Assembly: GCF_009830125.1 (NCBI RefSeq)
Contig: NZ_WUPT01000003.1
Coordinates: 62,001 to 126,000, forward strand
Direction: 5' to 3'
DNA: 64,000 nt
From: Kangsaoukella pontilimi
GTDB taxonomy: Bacteria > Pseudomonadota > Alphaproteobacteria > Rhodobacterales > Rhodobacteraceae
A model generated the notes under the pieces. It searched no databases. It was not told the origin of the DNA and saw only the letters and a list, made by a program, of their open reading frames with translations. Position 1 is the first letter of the stretch. Each line of letters begins with the position of its first letter. Positions 17,193 through 26,595 of this stretch are shown piece by piece. Made by a program: the position numbers and the translations under genes.

Positions 17193-19247
17193 ATGGACGG
17201 CAGCGCGCCATCGGCCGGTTCGGTATTGCAGGAGGTCTTCGGCTTCAGCGGATTCCGTCCGATGCAGGCCGATATCGTGGAAGCGGTCACGCATGGTGCC
17301 GATGTTCTTGCGATCCTGCCCACTGGCGGTGGCAAATCGCTTTGCTTCCAGTTGCCTGCTCTTCTGCGTCCGGGTCTGACCGTCGTCATCTCGCCTTTGA
17401 TCGCGCTTATGCGGGATCAGGTCAGGGCGCTCCGCGAGGCGGGGGTCGCGGCGGCGGCGCTGACCTCGGCCAATACGCCTGAAGAGAACGACGCGGTCTT
17501 CGACGCGCTCGGGCAGGGCGCGCTGAAGCTCTTGTACATGGCGCCTGAACGGCTGGCGTCAGGCGGAACCGACCGGATGCTCGCCGGCGCGAATGTCACG
17601 CTTCTGGCCGTCGACGAAGCGCATTGCGTCAGCCAGTGGGGGCATGACTTCCGTCCTGACTACCTGAGGATCGGTGCGCTGCGCCGCGCGCTCGACGTGC
17701 CGCTGGCCGCCTTCACCGCGACCGCCGATGCCGAAACGCGGGACGAGATCGTCGAGCGGCTTTTCGGGGGTGCGTCACCGCGCATCTTCCTTGGCGGCTT
17801 CGATCGGCCGAACCTGCACCTGGCATTCGCGCCCAAATCCAACCCCCGCAAACAGATCCTGAGCTATGCCGCCGCGCGGAGAGGTCTCTCGGGCATCGTC
17901 TATTGCGGGACGCGGGCCAAGACCGAAACGCTCGCCGCGGCGCTGACCGAGGCGGGGCATGACGCGCTTGCCTACCATGGCGGGATGGAGCCGGACCGGC
18001 GCCGTGAGGTCGAGCGCCGGTTCCAGACCGATGACGGTCTGATCGTCGTCGCGACGGTGGCCTTCGGGATGGGCATCGACAAGCCGGATATCCGCTGGGT
18101 CGCCCATGCCGACCTGCCCAAATCGATTGAAGCCTATTACCAGGAAATCGGTCGCGCGGGCCGCGACGGCGCGCCCGCCGACACGCTGACGCTTTACGGG
18201 GCCGACGACATCCGGTTCCGCCGGATGCAGATCGACGAAGGACTTGCTCCGCCCGAACGGCGCATGGCCGATCATGGCCGCCTGAACGCGCTTCTGGGGC
18301 TGGCCGAGGCTCTGGATTGCCGACGCGCTGCGCTTTTGTCCTATTTCGGCGAGGACGAGGTGACCTGTGGAAGCTGCGATCTTTGCCAGTCTCCGCCCGC
18401 GACGTTCGACGGCACGGAGGCGGTACAAAAGGCACTTTCGGCCATTCTCAGGACGGGCGAATCCTTCGGCGCGGGCCATCTGACGGACATCCTGGTCGGC
18501 GCGGATACCGAGAAAGTGCGCGCGCGCGGCCACGACGGGTTGCCGACCTTTGGCGTCGGGCGCGACATCGATCGGCGCCGCTGGGGCGGAATCTTTCGCC
18601 AGATGATGGGGCGTGACCTGATCCGGCCCGATCCCGAGCGCCACGGCGCGCTCCGGATGACCGAGGCGGCTCGCCCGCTTCTGAAGGGAGAGGCGACGAT
18701 CCGGCTGCGTCTCGACACGATCGAGAGCGGGTCGCGCCGGCCTGCAGCGCGGGCGCTCGTTTCGGACGAGGACGCGCCGCTTCTCGCGGCGCTCAAGGCG
18801 CGCCGGCGCGCGCTTGCCGAAGCCGCACGGGTGCCGGCCTATGTCATCTTCAACGACCGGACGCTGATCGAAATGGCCGAGGTCCGGCCGACGACGCTCG
18901 ACCAGATGGCAGGTATCGGCGGGGTGGGGGCCAAGAAGCTGGAACGCTATGGTGCGGCTTTCCTGGAGGTCATCGCGGGCGACGCGCCGCTGCCGGACCA
19001 TCCGGCGCGCCGGAAACTTGCGGGTCGTTCGGCGGGCGCTGTCTATGACCGGCTTCTTGCGGTGCAGGCCGATCTGGCGCGGGGCGCTGACGGAACGGGC
19101 AAGCCGATGAGCTGTTCGGCCTCGGTTCTGGCGAAGGTTGCAGCGCTTCAGCCGGATTGTGCGCGTGATAAGCTCGACAGTCTTCTGGGCGACCGTCTGG
19201 CCGAGCGCTTTGGCGATGCCTTCGCCGACGTGCTGGCCGAGGGGTAG
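17193..19247 (+). CDS. recQ: ATP-dependent DNA helicase RecQ
   Basis: 3'-5' helicase of recombinational repair and stalled-fork processing. The 684-residue protein has Walker A (LPTGGGKS, residues 42-49), the DEAH box followed by CVSQWGHDFRPDY, helicase motifs IV-VI (ending QEIGRAGRDG), a zinc-binding RQC part with cysteines in CRRAALLSYF and CGSCDLC, and a C-terminal HRDC domain (about 520-600, with MAGIGGVGAKKLERYG). Domain order and length fit bacterial RecQ. It ends in TAG; yaaA follows after 72 bp on the same strand. Confidence 0.96.
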   Translation: MDGSAPSAGSVLQEVFGFSGFRPMQADIVEAVTHGADVLAILPTGGGKSLCFQLPALLRPGLTVVISPLIALMRDQVRALREAGVAAAALTSANTPEENDAVFDALGQGALKLLYMAPERLASGGTDRMLAGANVTLLAVDEAHCVSQWGHDFRPDYLRIGALRRALDVPLAAFTATADAETRDEIVERLFGGASPRIFLGGFDRPNLHLAFAPKSNPRKQILSYAAARRGLSGIVYCGTRAKTETLAAALTEAGHDALAYHGGMEPDRRREVERRFQTDDGLIVVATVAFGMGIDKPDIRWVAHADLPKSIEAYYQEIGRAGRDGAPADTLTLYGADDIRFRRMQIDEGLAPPERRMADHGRLNALLGLAEALDCRRAALLSYFGEDEVTCGSCDLCQSPPATFDGTEAVQKALSAILRTGESFGAGHLTDILVGADTEKVRARGHDGLPTFGVGRDIDRRRWGGIFRQMMGRDLIRPDPERHGALRMTEAARPLLKGEATIRLRLDTIESGSRRPAARALVSDEDAPLLAALKARRRALAEAARVPAYVIFNDRTLIEMAEVRPTTLDQMAGIGGVGAKKLERYGAAFLEVIAGDAPLPDHPARRKLAGRSAGAVYDRLLAVQADLARGADGTGKPMSCSASVLAKVAALQPDCARDKLDSLLGDRLAERFGDAFADVLAEG

Positions 19248-19319
19248 TGGCACTGGACGCCGCGCCGGACGGGCACTAGGTCCACCGGAACTAATCTAAA
19301 GGAGCGAGGGAGAGGCGAC

Positions 19320-20099
19320 ATGCTGACCGTGATTTCACCTGCCAAACGGCTTGACTGGACCGAAAGGTCTTTGCCGCAGACCCAGCCGGAATTCGCGGAT
19401 CATGCATCACGCCTTGCGGGCCATGCGCGGCAGTTGTCGCTGGGCGATCTGAAGGGACTTATGGGTCTGTCCGACGATTTGGCGCGCCTCAACCGTGACC
19501 GGTTCCGGGCATTTTCCGCGACGCCCGAGACGTCTGAGACGCGGCCCGCGCTTTATGCCTTCGCGGGCGATACCTATCAGGGTTTCGATGCGGCATCCCT
19601 CGATGACGAGGGGCGCGAAAGGGCGCAAAGCCACCTGCGGATTCTCTCCGGTCTTTACGGCGTGCTGCGCCCGCTCGACGCCATTCAGCCCTATCGCCTG
19701 GAAATGGGCAGCCGCCTCAAAACCCGGCGTGGCGCGACCCTGTACGCCTATTGGCGGGACGAAATCTCAGGGGCCCTGAACCGCGCGGCAGACGAGGTTG
19801 GGACCGATACGCTCGTGAATTGCGCAAGCCAGGAATATTTCGGTGCGGTCGATCTGAAGGCGCTGAAGCTCAACGTCGTCACGCCGCAGTTCTACGAAGT
19901 GAAGGCAGGCACGCCCAAGATCGTCAGCTTCTTCGCGAAAAAGGCGCGTGGTGCCATGGCGCGGTTCATCATCGAGAACCGCGTGACCGATCTGGCGGGC
20001 CTGAAGGATTTCGATCTTGGTGGCTACCGCTTTGTCGAAGAGGCCGGGGACGGCGCGCTGGTCTTCCATCGCGACGAGGCCGCCAGCGCGGCGGCCTGA
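19320..20099 (+). CDS. yaaA: Peroxide stress protein YaaA
   Basis: A 259-residue DUF328/UPF0246 protein. In E. coli YaaA lowers free iron and Fenton damage during peroxide stress and binds DNA. The family start MLTVISPAKRLDW is present, as are the central NCASQEYF and the FFAKKARGAMARF motifs. ATG 19320 is preceded by GGAG at a reasonable distance. It lies just after recQ, which may reflect shared involvement in damage survival, but that is inference. It converges with the hybrid kinase gene (3-bp gap). Confidence 0.93.
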   Translation: MLTVISPAKRLDWTERSLPQTQPEFADHASRLAGHARQLSLGDLKGLMGLSDDLARLNRDRFRAFSATPETSETRPALYAFAGDTYQGFDAASLDDEGRERAQSHLRILSGLYGVLRPLDAIQPYRLEMGSRLKTRRGATLYAYWRDEISGALNRAADEVGTDTLVNCASQEYFGAVDLKALKLNVVTPQFYEVKAGTPKIVSFFAKKARGAMARFIIENRVTDLAGLKDFDLGGYRFVEEAGDGALVFHRDEAASAAA

Positions 20100-20102
20100 C
20101 CG

Positions 20103-22418
20103 TCACTCCGCCGCCGCGACCGCCTGTGGTGTGACGCTTTCCTCGATGTGAACCGGCAGCGCGGGCAGCATCTCTGGTGTCTGGGCGGCCACGATGTGGT
20201 CGATAAGAGACTGCTTCTTAAGCGGCTTCGTGAGGTAGTGATCGACCCCGGCGGCGAGGATATCCTCGGCGTCGCCGTCCATCGCATGGGCGGTGATCGC
20301 AACGATGGGACAGGGATCGGCGCGCGCATCCCGCTCCAACGCGCGAATGCGGCGTGTGGCTTCTTTGCCGTCCATGCGCGGCATGGAGATGTCTGTGAAC
20401 AGGATGTCGGGGGCGAAGCTCTGGAAGAGGTCCACCGCCTCAACTCCGTTTTCGGCGAAGACCAGCTCGATATCGAGATGGCGCAGCATCTTTTCCAGAA
20501 CGAAGCGGTTGGTGCGATTGTCCTCGGCCACAAGCACCCGCATCCGCCGTCTTCCGTCGTGATCGGGCGCACCGCCTGCGCTGTGTGAGGCGGCTGTCGC
20601 AGCGGCGTCGCTGACACGCGTTTCACCCGACACCTTTGCAGGCAGGAATTCCGTCTCCGGCACCGGCTCTGCCGGGGCGGGCGGCACGAGCGCACGCAAG
20701 CTCTCCATCATTTCGCTGCGGAGCACCGGGCGTTGCAGCATCCGGTCGAAGGCCATGCCGCTGTCAGGCACCTTGGTCGGGCCGCCCACCAAGAGGAACT
20801 GGCCGGCGAGTCCGAACCGCTCGCCCAATAGCCGGGCGATGGCGAAGGGATCGTCCACCGTCGCGTGATTGCCGAGGAAGATGACGTCCCTCGGTCCTGG
20901 CCGCGCCGCGACGATGTCGTCGACCGTCGCCGTTATGGCCGGGCGAAGCCCGATCAGGGCGAGCTGTTTCAACAGGATGTCCCGGTTCATCCCGTCGCGG
21001 TCCAGGACCAGCGCGCGGTCTAGCCAGGGTGGCGCGGTCACATGTTCGGGATCCACGTCATCGACCGCGTCGAGCGTCAGATGGAAGCCGAAGCCCGAGC
21101 CGACGCCAAGCGTTGAATCGACCCACACATCCCCGCCCATCAGCGTCACCAGCCGCCGCGTGATCGCAAGGCCAAGGCCGGTGCCGTCATGGGCGCGGTC
21201 CTGCTCGTTCTCGACCTGCTGGAATTCCTTGAAGACCGCGTCGAGCTTGTCTTCGGGGATGCCGATGCCCGTGTCCTCGACCGTGACATGCACGCGATAG
21301 GACTGTCCGCCTTCGCCCGGCAGGCCGACGACCCGGATCAGGACATGGCCCTCCTCGGTGAACTTCACGGCATTGCCGACAAGGTTCATCAGCACCTGCC
21401 GTATGCGCCCCGCGTCGCCCATATAGGTCATCGGCATGAACAGGTCGTAATCGACGGCAATCTGCAGGCCCTTCGCCTCGGCCCCAGGCAGAAGCAGGGA
21501 CACAACGTCGTTGATGCAACGCTCCAGATCGAAGGGTTCGGACTTGAAGCTGACTTTCTCGGCCTCGATCTTGGAGTAATCCAGCACGTCGTTGATGATG
21601 ACCAGAAGCGCCTCGCCAGATGAACGGATGGTGTCGATATAGGCGCGCTGCTCCTCGTCCAAATTGGTCTCGGCCAGCATGTCGGCCATGCCCACCACAC
21701 CGTTCATCGGTGTGCGTATCTCGTGGCTCATATTGGCGAGAAAGGCGGACTTTGCCCGGTTCGCGGCCTCTGCCCGCTCCCGCGCCTCGCGCAACTGCCG
21801 CTCGCGTTCCTGCTGCTCGGTGATGTTCAGCGCCAGCGTGACGAGGTCTCCGTCCCGCGTGCGGCGGTCGATAAGCTGCACATATTGCCCGTTCCACAGC
21901 TTCAGTGTCGCGTGCTCGATCTTGTGCTCGGTGATGCGGGCCATCATCATCGCCTGCCATTCGGCCGATTTCATGCCGCCGATGTCGCAGATTCCCTCAT
22001 CCGCCATCAGCTCGACCAGCGTTGCCATGTGGACGCCGGGCCGCACCATGTCCAGCCCGTCGAAAATCGACAGATAGGCTCGGTTTGCGGCGATCAGGAT
22101 GTCGTCGGGGCCGAAAACGGCAAAGCCGTCGCGGATGGTTTCAAGCGAATCCCAAAGGCGCCGCTCGGCGATTGTGATGGCGCTTTCGGCGCGTTCCAGG
22201 CTGGCCTGTGCCGTGCTGTAGCGCGTTTTCAGCTCCTCAGCTTCGGTGCGCGCCGTCTGGATCTGTTCCCGGTTCTGGACGATTTCGTGGCTGAGCGAGC
22301 GGGCATGGGCCGACAGCCGCTGGTTCGCACGGAAAAGCTCTGCCTTCGTCTGCTCGAGCAGACGCTCTGCGGCCAGCCGCGCGCGGCGTTCCGCCGCAAG
22401 ATCACCGGGCTGAATCAT
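20103..22418 (-). CDS. Soluble hybrid histidine kinase (PAS - HK - pseudo-receiver - receiver)
   Basis: About 771 residues with no transmembrane helix (numbering below counts from a Met two codons upstream, which reads as 773 residues). An N-terminal coiled coil (1-95) leads to a PAS-like domain (95-205), then HisKA with the phospho-histidine in NMSHEIRTPMNG (H234) and HATPase motifs (N351; DTGIGIP 385-390; GTGLGLA 414-420). A receiver-like segment at 470-580 has Gly518 where the phospho-acceptor Asp belongs. The C-terminal receiver is intact (AEDN near 635, D678, K at LTKP). No Hpt domain is present. GGAG lies 7 bp before the second Met, so I start at 22418 rather than 22424. It follows a thiolase gene on the same strand; target and ligand are unknown. 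Confidence 0.9.
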   Translation of the reverse strand: MIQPGDLAAERRARLAAERLLEQTKAELFRANQRLSAHARSLSHEIVQNREQIQTARTEAEELKTRYSTAQASLERAESAITIAERRLWDSLETIRDGFAVFGPDDILIAANRAYLSIFDGLDMVRPGVHMATLVELMADEGICDIGGMKSAEWQAMMMARITEHKIEHATLKLWNGQYVQLIDRRTRDGDLVTLALNITEQQERERQLREARERAEAANRAKSAFLANMSHEIRTPMNGVVGMADMLAETNLDEEQRAYIDTIRSSGEALLVIINDVLDYSKIEAEKVSFKSEPFDLERCINDVVSLLLPGAEAKGLQIAVDYDLFMPMTYMGDAGRIRQVLMNLVGNAVKFTEEGHVLIRVVGLPGEGGQSYRVHVTVEDTGIGIPEDKLDAVFKEFQQVENEQDRAHDGTGLGLAITRRLVTLMGGDVWVDSTLGVGSGFGFHLTLDAVDDVDPEHVTAPPWLDRALVLDRDGMNRDILLKQLALIGLRPAITATVDDIVAARPGPRDVIFLGNHATVDDPFAIARLLGERFGLAGQFLLVGGPTKVPDSGMAFDRMLQRPVLRSEMMESLRALVPPAPAEPVPETEFLPAKVSGETRVSDAAATAASHSAGGAPDHDGRRRMRVLVAEDNRTNRFVLEKMLRHLDIELVFAENGVEAVDLFQSFAPDILFTDISMPRMDGKEATRRIRALERDARADPCPIVAITAHAMDGDAEDILAAGVDHYLTKPLKKQSLIDHIVAAQTPEMLPALPVHIEESVTPQAVAAAE

Positions 22419-22499
22419 AACCATGCTCCGTCAGCGGGCGCCGTCCTGGCCCGCTGACAGACTTATGGGGGTGTTCCGGTAAAGAAGATATTAACCGCG

Positions 22500-23675
22500 T
22501 CAGACCCGCTCGATGGCCAGCGCGATGCCCTGGCCGCCGCCGATGCACATGGTGATCAGCGCCCGCCGACCTCCGATACGCTCCAGCTCATACAGCGCCT
22601 TGACCGTCAGGATCGCGCCCGTCGCACCGACAGGATGACCAAGAGCAATGGCCCCGCCATTCGGATTGACCTTCGCAGGGTCCAGACCAAGCCCCTTGTT
22701 CACCGCCAGCGCCTGGGCGGCGAAGGCCTCGTTCGACTCGATCACGTCGAAGTCGTCGGCCTTCAGTCCAGTGCGTTTGAGCAACGCTTCGACAGCGGGA
22801 ACCGGGCCAATCCCCATCACCTCGGGGCGAACCCCGGCATGGGCATAGCCCAGCACCCTCGCATGGGGCGAAATCCCGGCCGCCTCGGCGGCCCCGGCGC
22901 GGGCGAGTACCAGCGCGGCGGCGCCGTCATTGATCCCCGATGCATTGCCCGCGGTGACGGTTCCGTCCTTCTGGAACGCCGGGCGCAATCCGGCCAGCGC
23001 CTCGGCACTGGTGGCCTTGGGGTGCTCGTCGGTATCGAACATCACCGTGTCGCGCTTCACTTTTACTTCGACCGGCACGATCTGTTCGGCAAATCGCCCC
23101 TCGGCGATCGCCGCAGCCGCCCGCGTCTGGCTTTCCAGCGCGAAGGCGTCCTGGGCTTCGCGGCTGATATCGTGCTCGGCGGCCACGTTCTCGGCGGTCA
23201 CGCCCATGTGTCCGGTGCCGAAGGGGCAGTTGAGCGCGCCCAGCATCATGTCCTTGGCGCCTGTGTCACCCATCTTCTGTCCCCAGCGGGCGGAAGGCAG
23301 GATAAAGGGCGAGCGGCTCATGCTTTCCGCGCCGCCGGCCAGACCGAAATCAGCATCGCCAAGCGCCAGCGACTGGATCACACTCACGATGGCCTGCGCC
23401 CCCGATCCGCAAAGCCGGTTGACGTTCATCGCAGGCGTCGTGTCCGGAATGCCCGCTTCCATCGCTGCGGCCCGGCTCAGGTACATGTCGCGCGGCTCGG
23501 TGTTGATCACATGGCCATAGGTCACCGTCCCGATCCGGTCGCCGTCGATCCCGGCCCGCTCCAGCGCGGCACGTGCCACGGTCGCGCCAAGCGAAATGGG
23601 CGGAATACCCGCCAGACTGCCTCCGAAAGTGCCGATGGCGGTCCGTGCGCCGGAAAGAATGACGATGTCGTCCAT
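22500..23675 (-). CDS. Acetyl-CoA C-acetyltransferase (thiolase)
   Basis: Condenses or cleaves acyl-CoA with coenzyme A; the 391-residue size fits acetoacetyl-CoA (biosynthetic, PhaA/AtoB-like) and degradative types. The nucleophilic Cys is in NRLCGSGAQA (C89), the GHPVGATG histidine and the C-terminal CIGGGQG cysteine are present. ATG 23675 starts MDDIVILSGARTAIG, the standard N-terminus; the longer frame is not homologous. It lies 133 bp downstream of the LysR gene and 81 bp before the hybrid kinase on the same strand. There is no phaB neighbour, so the physiological direction is not settled. Confidence 0.93.
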   Translation of the reverse strand: MDDIVILSGARTAIGTFGGSLAGIPPISLGATVARAALERAGIDGDRIGTVTYGHVINTEPRDMYLSRAAAMEAGIPDTTPAMNVNRLCGSGAQAIVSVIQSLALGDADFGLAGGAESMSRSPFILPSARWGQKMGDTGAKDMMLGALNCPFGTGHMGVTAENVAAEHDISREAQDAFALESQTRAAAAIAEGRFAEQIVPVEVKVKRDTVMFDTDEHPKATSAEALAGLRPAFQKDGTVTAGNASGINDGAAALVLARAGAAEAAGISPHARVLGYAHAGVRPEVMGIGPVPAVEALLKRTGLKADDFDVIESNEAFAAQALAVNKGLGLDPAKVNPNGGAIALGHPVGATGAILTVKALYELERIGGRRALITMCIGGGQGIALAIERV

Positions 23676-23808
23676 GAGAGCCTCCGTTTCCTGTCGCGAT
23701 CGACAAAGCCACGAAATGCGTCGACCTGCCAGTAGGTGCGGGGTCGCGGGACGCAGCGTCAAACCATGGTCCCTAATGATTGGCAGCTCTCTTGGCCTGT
23801 CGCGTCGG

Positions 23809-24774
23809 TTACCTCTCGACCCCTCGCGGCAGCGGCGGTTCGCCCTCGTTCATCCAGACGAGCTCGTCGAAGACAACCTCGCGCAGCCAGCGATGCGCGG
23901 GGTTCGAGGTGGCCGTCGCCTTCCAGACCATCGCCAGCAGGACCGGAGGCACTTCAATCGGCGGCCGGTAAAGCGCGAGGCCATGGCGCTCGGCCACGTG
24001 GCCCGCCAGCTTTGTCGGCAAGAGCGCCACCAGATCGCTCTGCTCAAGCGCCAGATATATGCCAGCGAAATACGGCATGGACATCACCGTCCGCCGCGCC
24101 CGTCCCATACGGGCAAGAACATCGTCGCTCAGCGTTTCCGTCTTGCCCTCGGGTGACATCACCACGTGGGAAAGGTCGCAGAACAGGTCGAGCGGCACCG
24201 TCTCGCCCGGATTCACACCAGCTCGCGCAAGGCGCGGATGGTCCTTCCGCGCGGCGAAGACGAAGCTGGCCCAGGCGAAAGGGCGCCAGTGAAACCCCGC
24301 GGGAAGATCGCCCACTTTGGGCATCAGCGCGATGTCCACGCCGTATTTGTCGATGGTGTCGATATAGGCCTCGGTCACGAGGTCGATCAGGATGGTCTGC
24401 ACCCCCGGCGCTTCCCGCGACACTCTCTCGGCCAGGCGCGGCATCAGAAGCACCCCGAAATAGTCGGTGCCCGACAGCCGGAAGACCGTATCGGCTGTCG
24501 TGGGGTCAAACCCGGGACCACTCAGAAACCGCTCCATCCGTTCCAGCGTCTCGGCCAGTTCGGGCGCGATGGCAGTCGCGAAATCGGTCGGCACCAACCG
24601 GTTGCCTTCGCGCAGAAAAAGAGGGTCGCCAAGCGCATGGCGAAGCCGTCCGAGCGCAGAAGATACAGCTGGCTGAGACAGGCCGACCCGCTGACCTGCC
24701 CGCACGGTCGATCCCTCGCGCAGAAGCGCGTCGAGGACTTTGAGAAGGTTCAGGTCTAGCGACGCGAAATTCAT
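23809..24774 (-). CDS. LysR-type transcriptional regulator
   Basis: A 321-residue regulator. The N-terminal winged HTH (about residues 5-65) has the family pattern LNLLKVLDALLREGSTVRAG followed by the recognition helix in LSQPAVSSALGRLR and the wing DPLFLREG. A periplasmic-binding-like effector domain (about 90-300) follows. ATG 24774 gives the usual short lead (MNFASLDLNLL). It is divergent from the cupin gene across 138 bp, the classic arrangement for a LysR target, and is also upstream of the thiolase on its own strand. The inducer is unknown. Confidence 0.93.
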   Translation of the reverse strand: MNFASLDLNLLKVLDALLREGSTVRAGQRVGLSQPAVSSALGRLRHALGDPLFLREGNRLVPTDFATAIAPELAETLERMERFLSGPGFDPTTADTVFRLSGTDYFGVLLMPRLAERVSREAPGVQTILIDLVTEAYIDTIDKYGVDIALMPKVGDLPAGFHWRPFAWASFVFAARKDHPRLARAGVNPGETVPLDLFCDLSHVVMSPEGKTETLSDDVLARMGRARRTVMSMPYFAGIYLALEQSDLVALLPTKLAGHVAERHGLALYRPPIEVPPVLLAMVWKATATSNPAHRWLREVVFDELVWMNEGEPPLPRGVER

Positions 24775-24912
24775 ACCGCGAATATGAACTATAAGATCAA
24801 TCGATTTCAAAAATGCCTTTGGCTGTGGCACCGTTCAGCAGTCGGGCCCGACATCGCAACGAACGCACCGGACGGTCAAACGTCCTGGTGCAAAAGAAAA
24901 GGCGATGTTTCG
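24775..24912. promoter_or_regulatory. Divergent LysR / cupin control region
   Basis: 138 bp between divergent starts, AT-rich near the LysR start. The inverted repeat GGACGGTCAAACGTCC (24870-24885, 5-bp arms, 6-bp spacer) lies 27 bp before the cupin ATG. It is a plausible operator but does not read as a classic T-N11-A LysR box, so assignment to the adjacent regulator is speculative. Confidence 0.35.
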
Positions 24913-25350
24913 ATGACAGAGAACGACCTTGCCACCGGGATATCCTGGCTCGGCACCACCTATCGCAGCCTGCTCGGCCCTTCAGAGACCGGCGGCAAGA
25001 TGTCGATACTGGACAGCGTTTCGCCCGCTGGCAGCGGCCCGCCGCGCCACATCCACCATGCCGAGGACGAGGTCTTCGTACTTCTCTCGGGCGAATGCGA
25101 ATTCTGGCTCGAAGGCGAAACCCTGACAGCCGGCGCAGGCGAAAGCGTCTTCATCCCGAGAGGCGCCGAACACACGTTCCGCGTGATCTCGGCCCACCCA
25201 TGCCGGCACCTGATCATCCTGACGCCCGGCGGATTCGAGGGCTTCTTCTCGGACATGGCGAGGGGCGGTTTTCGCATTCCCGACGATATGGCGGCCATCG
25301 AGGAAAGCGGGGCCCGCCACAACCTGACCTTCACCGGCCCGCCGCTCTGA
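24913..25350 (+). CDS. Cupin domain protein
   Basis: A 145-residue single-domain cupin. The first metal motif is visible in PPRHIHHAEDEVFVLLSG (two His and Glu), and the second in FIPRGAEHTFRV (His). Such proteins bind a metal and act as small oxygenases, isomerases or binding proteins; the substrate cannot be named. It is divergent from the LysR gene and followed 31 bp later by a small membrane protein with a strong AAGGAG ribosome binding site, so the two may be co-transcribed. Confidence 0.85.
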   Translation: MTENDLATGISWLGTTYRSLLGPSETGGKMSILDSVSPAGSGPPRHIHHAEDEVFVLLSGECEFWLEGETLTAGAGESVFIPRGAEHTFRVISAHPCRHLIILTPGGFEGFFSDMARGGFRIPDDMAAIEESGARHNLTFTGPPL

Positions 25351-25381
25351 CGAACACTCACGCAAAACAAGGAGACACTCC

Positions 25382-25762
25382 ATGAGGGACATATCATTTC
25401 TTTTCTTCGCCACCGCCGCAGTCGCCGTCACCATCGGCATGGGCTGGGGCATTCAGATGTCGGCCTCGGGCGATCATTCGCTCGCAGGCGCCCACGCCCA
25501 TCTGAATCTCGTCGGCTGGGCGACCATGGCGATCTTCGGGGTCTACTACCTGCTCACCCCGAACGCGGCTGCGTCGGCCCTGTCCAAGGTACATTACGCG
25601 CTGGCGCTCGCAGGGTTGGTCACGCTGGTGCCGGGCATCGTCATGGCGATCACCGAACAGGGCGAGGGGCTGGCCAAGCTCGGGTCGGTCCTCACGATCC
25701 TCTCCATGCTCCTGTTCCTCGTGACCGTCTTCCGCCACGGCTTTGGCGCGCGAACGGCGTGA
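25382..25762 (+). CDS. Small four-helix membrane protein, COX1-like (hypothetical)
   Basis: A 126-residue protein with four hydrophobic helices: about 5-25, 40-58, 70-90 and 100-118. The motif GAHAHLNLVGWA after helix 1 resembles the haem-ligand helix of haem-copper oxidase subunit I and of NnrS-like proteins. The length is far below a catalytic subunit, so a haem- or metal-binding accessory role is only a guess. AAGGAG precedes ATG 25382 at ideal spacing. It follows the cupin gene. Confidence 0.75.
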   Translation: MRDISFLFFATAAVAVTIGMGWGIQMSASGDHSLAGAHAHLNLVGWATMAIFGVYYLLTPNAAASALSKVHYALALAGLVTLVPGIVMAITEQGEGLAKLGSVLTILSMLLFLVTVFRHGFGARTA

Positions 25763-25834
25763 TCCGCCGTATGTCCGGCGCTTGCCCAGGCCCGCGCCGG
25801 ACCCTACATCTCAGCCCATGGCAGGGAGGGGCTC

Positions 25835-25927
25835 ATGGGCGATCTGATTTTCTGGACGGTTCTATTCGTCGCGTTCTTCCTGGGTTTCCGCTGGCTGCAG
25901 CAGCGCGGAAAAGGCAAGGACGACTGA
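25835..25927 (+). CDS. 30-residue single-helix membrane peptide
   Basis: A short frame of 30 codons from ATG 25835 to TGA, with a strong purine-rich site GGGAGGGG 4-5 bp upstream. The product is one hydrophobic helix (LIFWTVLFVAFFLGFRWL, residues 4-21) with a charged C-terminal tail (RGKGKDD), as expected for a small inner-membrane protein with a positive-inside tail. It ends exactly one base before the converging DUF2585 gene ends. It is too short for homology by eye; the call rests on ribosome site, composition and topology. Confidence 0.6.
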   Translation: MGDLIFWTVLFVAFFLGFRWLQQRGKGKDD

Positions 25928-26485
25928 TCAGCCGCCCGCCTGCCATTCCATGATGCTCTCGAGCGGATAGAGAAGCATGATCACGTTCAGCGCCAGCCCG
26001 TCACGAATGATGATCGCGGTCAGCACTTCGAAGAAGATCACCAGCGCGACGCTGACCCAGACCGGCAAGACCCGCGCCAAGGCAAAGCCAACCCACATCG
26101 CGACCACGTCCGACACCGTGTTCAGCACGCTGTCACCGTAATAATCCAGACTGATCGTGACGGCTCGATAGCGCTCGATCACCGCGTCCGAATTCTCGAC
26201 GATCTCCCAGGCGCATTCGACAAGCGTCGCGATCGTCAGGCGCCATCCGACCGACAGCCGGCGCGCCACCAGCCAGAGCGCCGCATAGAACAACAGCCCG
26301 TGGATGATATGGCTCGGCGTGTACCAGTCCGCGATATGCTGGCTGTTCTCGCTCGACATGGTCTCGCCATGCCAGAGCTTCACATATCCGCAGGTGCAGA
26401 TCGGCTCCCGCCCGACCCATAAAAGCCAAAGCGCCGTTCCCAGAACGATCACGCCGGTCAGAACATGGGGGATCACGCGTGCCAT
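25928..26485 (-). CDS. DUF2585 / UPF0314 family membrane protein
   Basis: A 185-residue membrane protein of the UPF0314 family, found almost only in alphaproteobacteria; function unknown. Recognition rests on [16 protein letters not shown], the [20 protein letters not shown] block and the WEIVENSD motif. Helices are visible near the N-terminus ([17 protein letters not shown]), in the middle and at the C-terminus. I take ATG 26485 (MARVIPHVL); an upstream Met 36 bp earlier is possible. It is divergent from the DinB-like gene. Confidence 0.85.
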   Translation of the reverse strand: MARVIPHVLTGVIVLGTALWLLWVGREPICTCGYVKLWHGETMSSENSQHIADWYTPSHIIHGLLFYAALWLVARRLSVGWRLTIATLVECAWEIVENSDAVIERYRAVTISLDYYGDSVLNTVSDVVAMWVGFALARVLPVWVSVALVIFFEVLTAIIIRDGLALNVIMLLYPLESIMEWQAGG

Positions 26486-26595
26486 GGCGAAACAGAAACA
26501 CGCAGCCAGCGCCCGGTCCACATTTTCAACACTCCGCGGTACACTGGCCGCAAAGCCGTGGCACGCCCGTCACGGCGCCGACAAAGGTCATGCCC

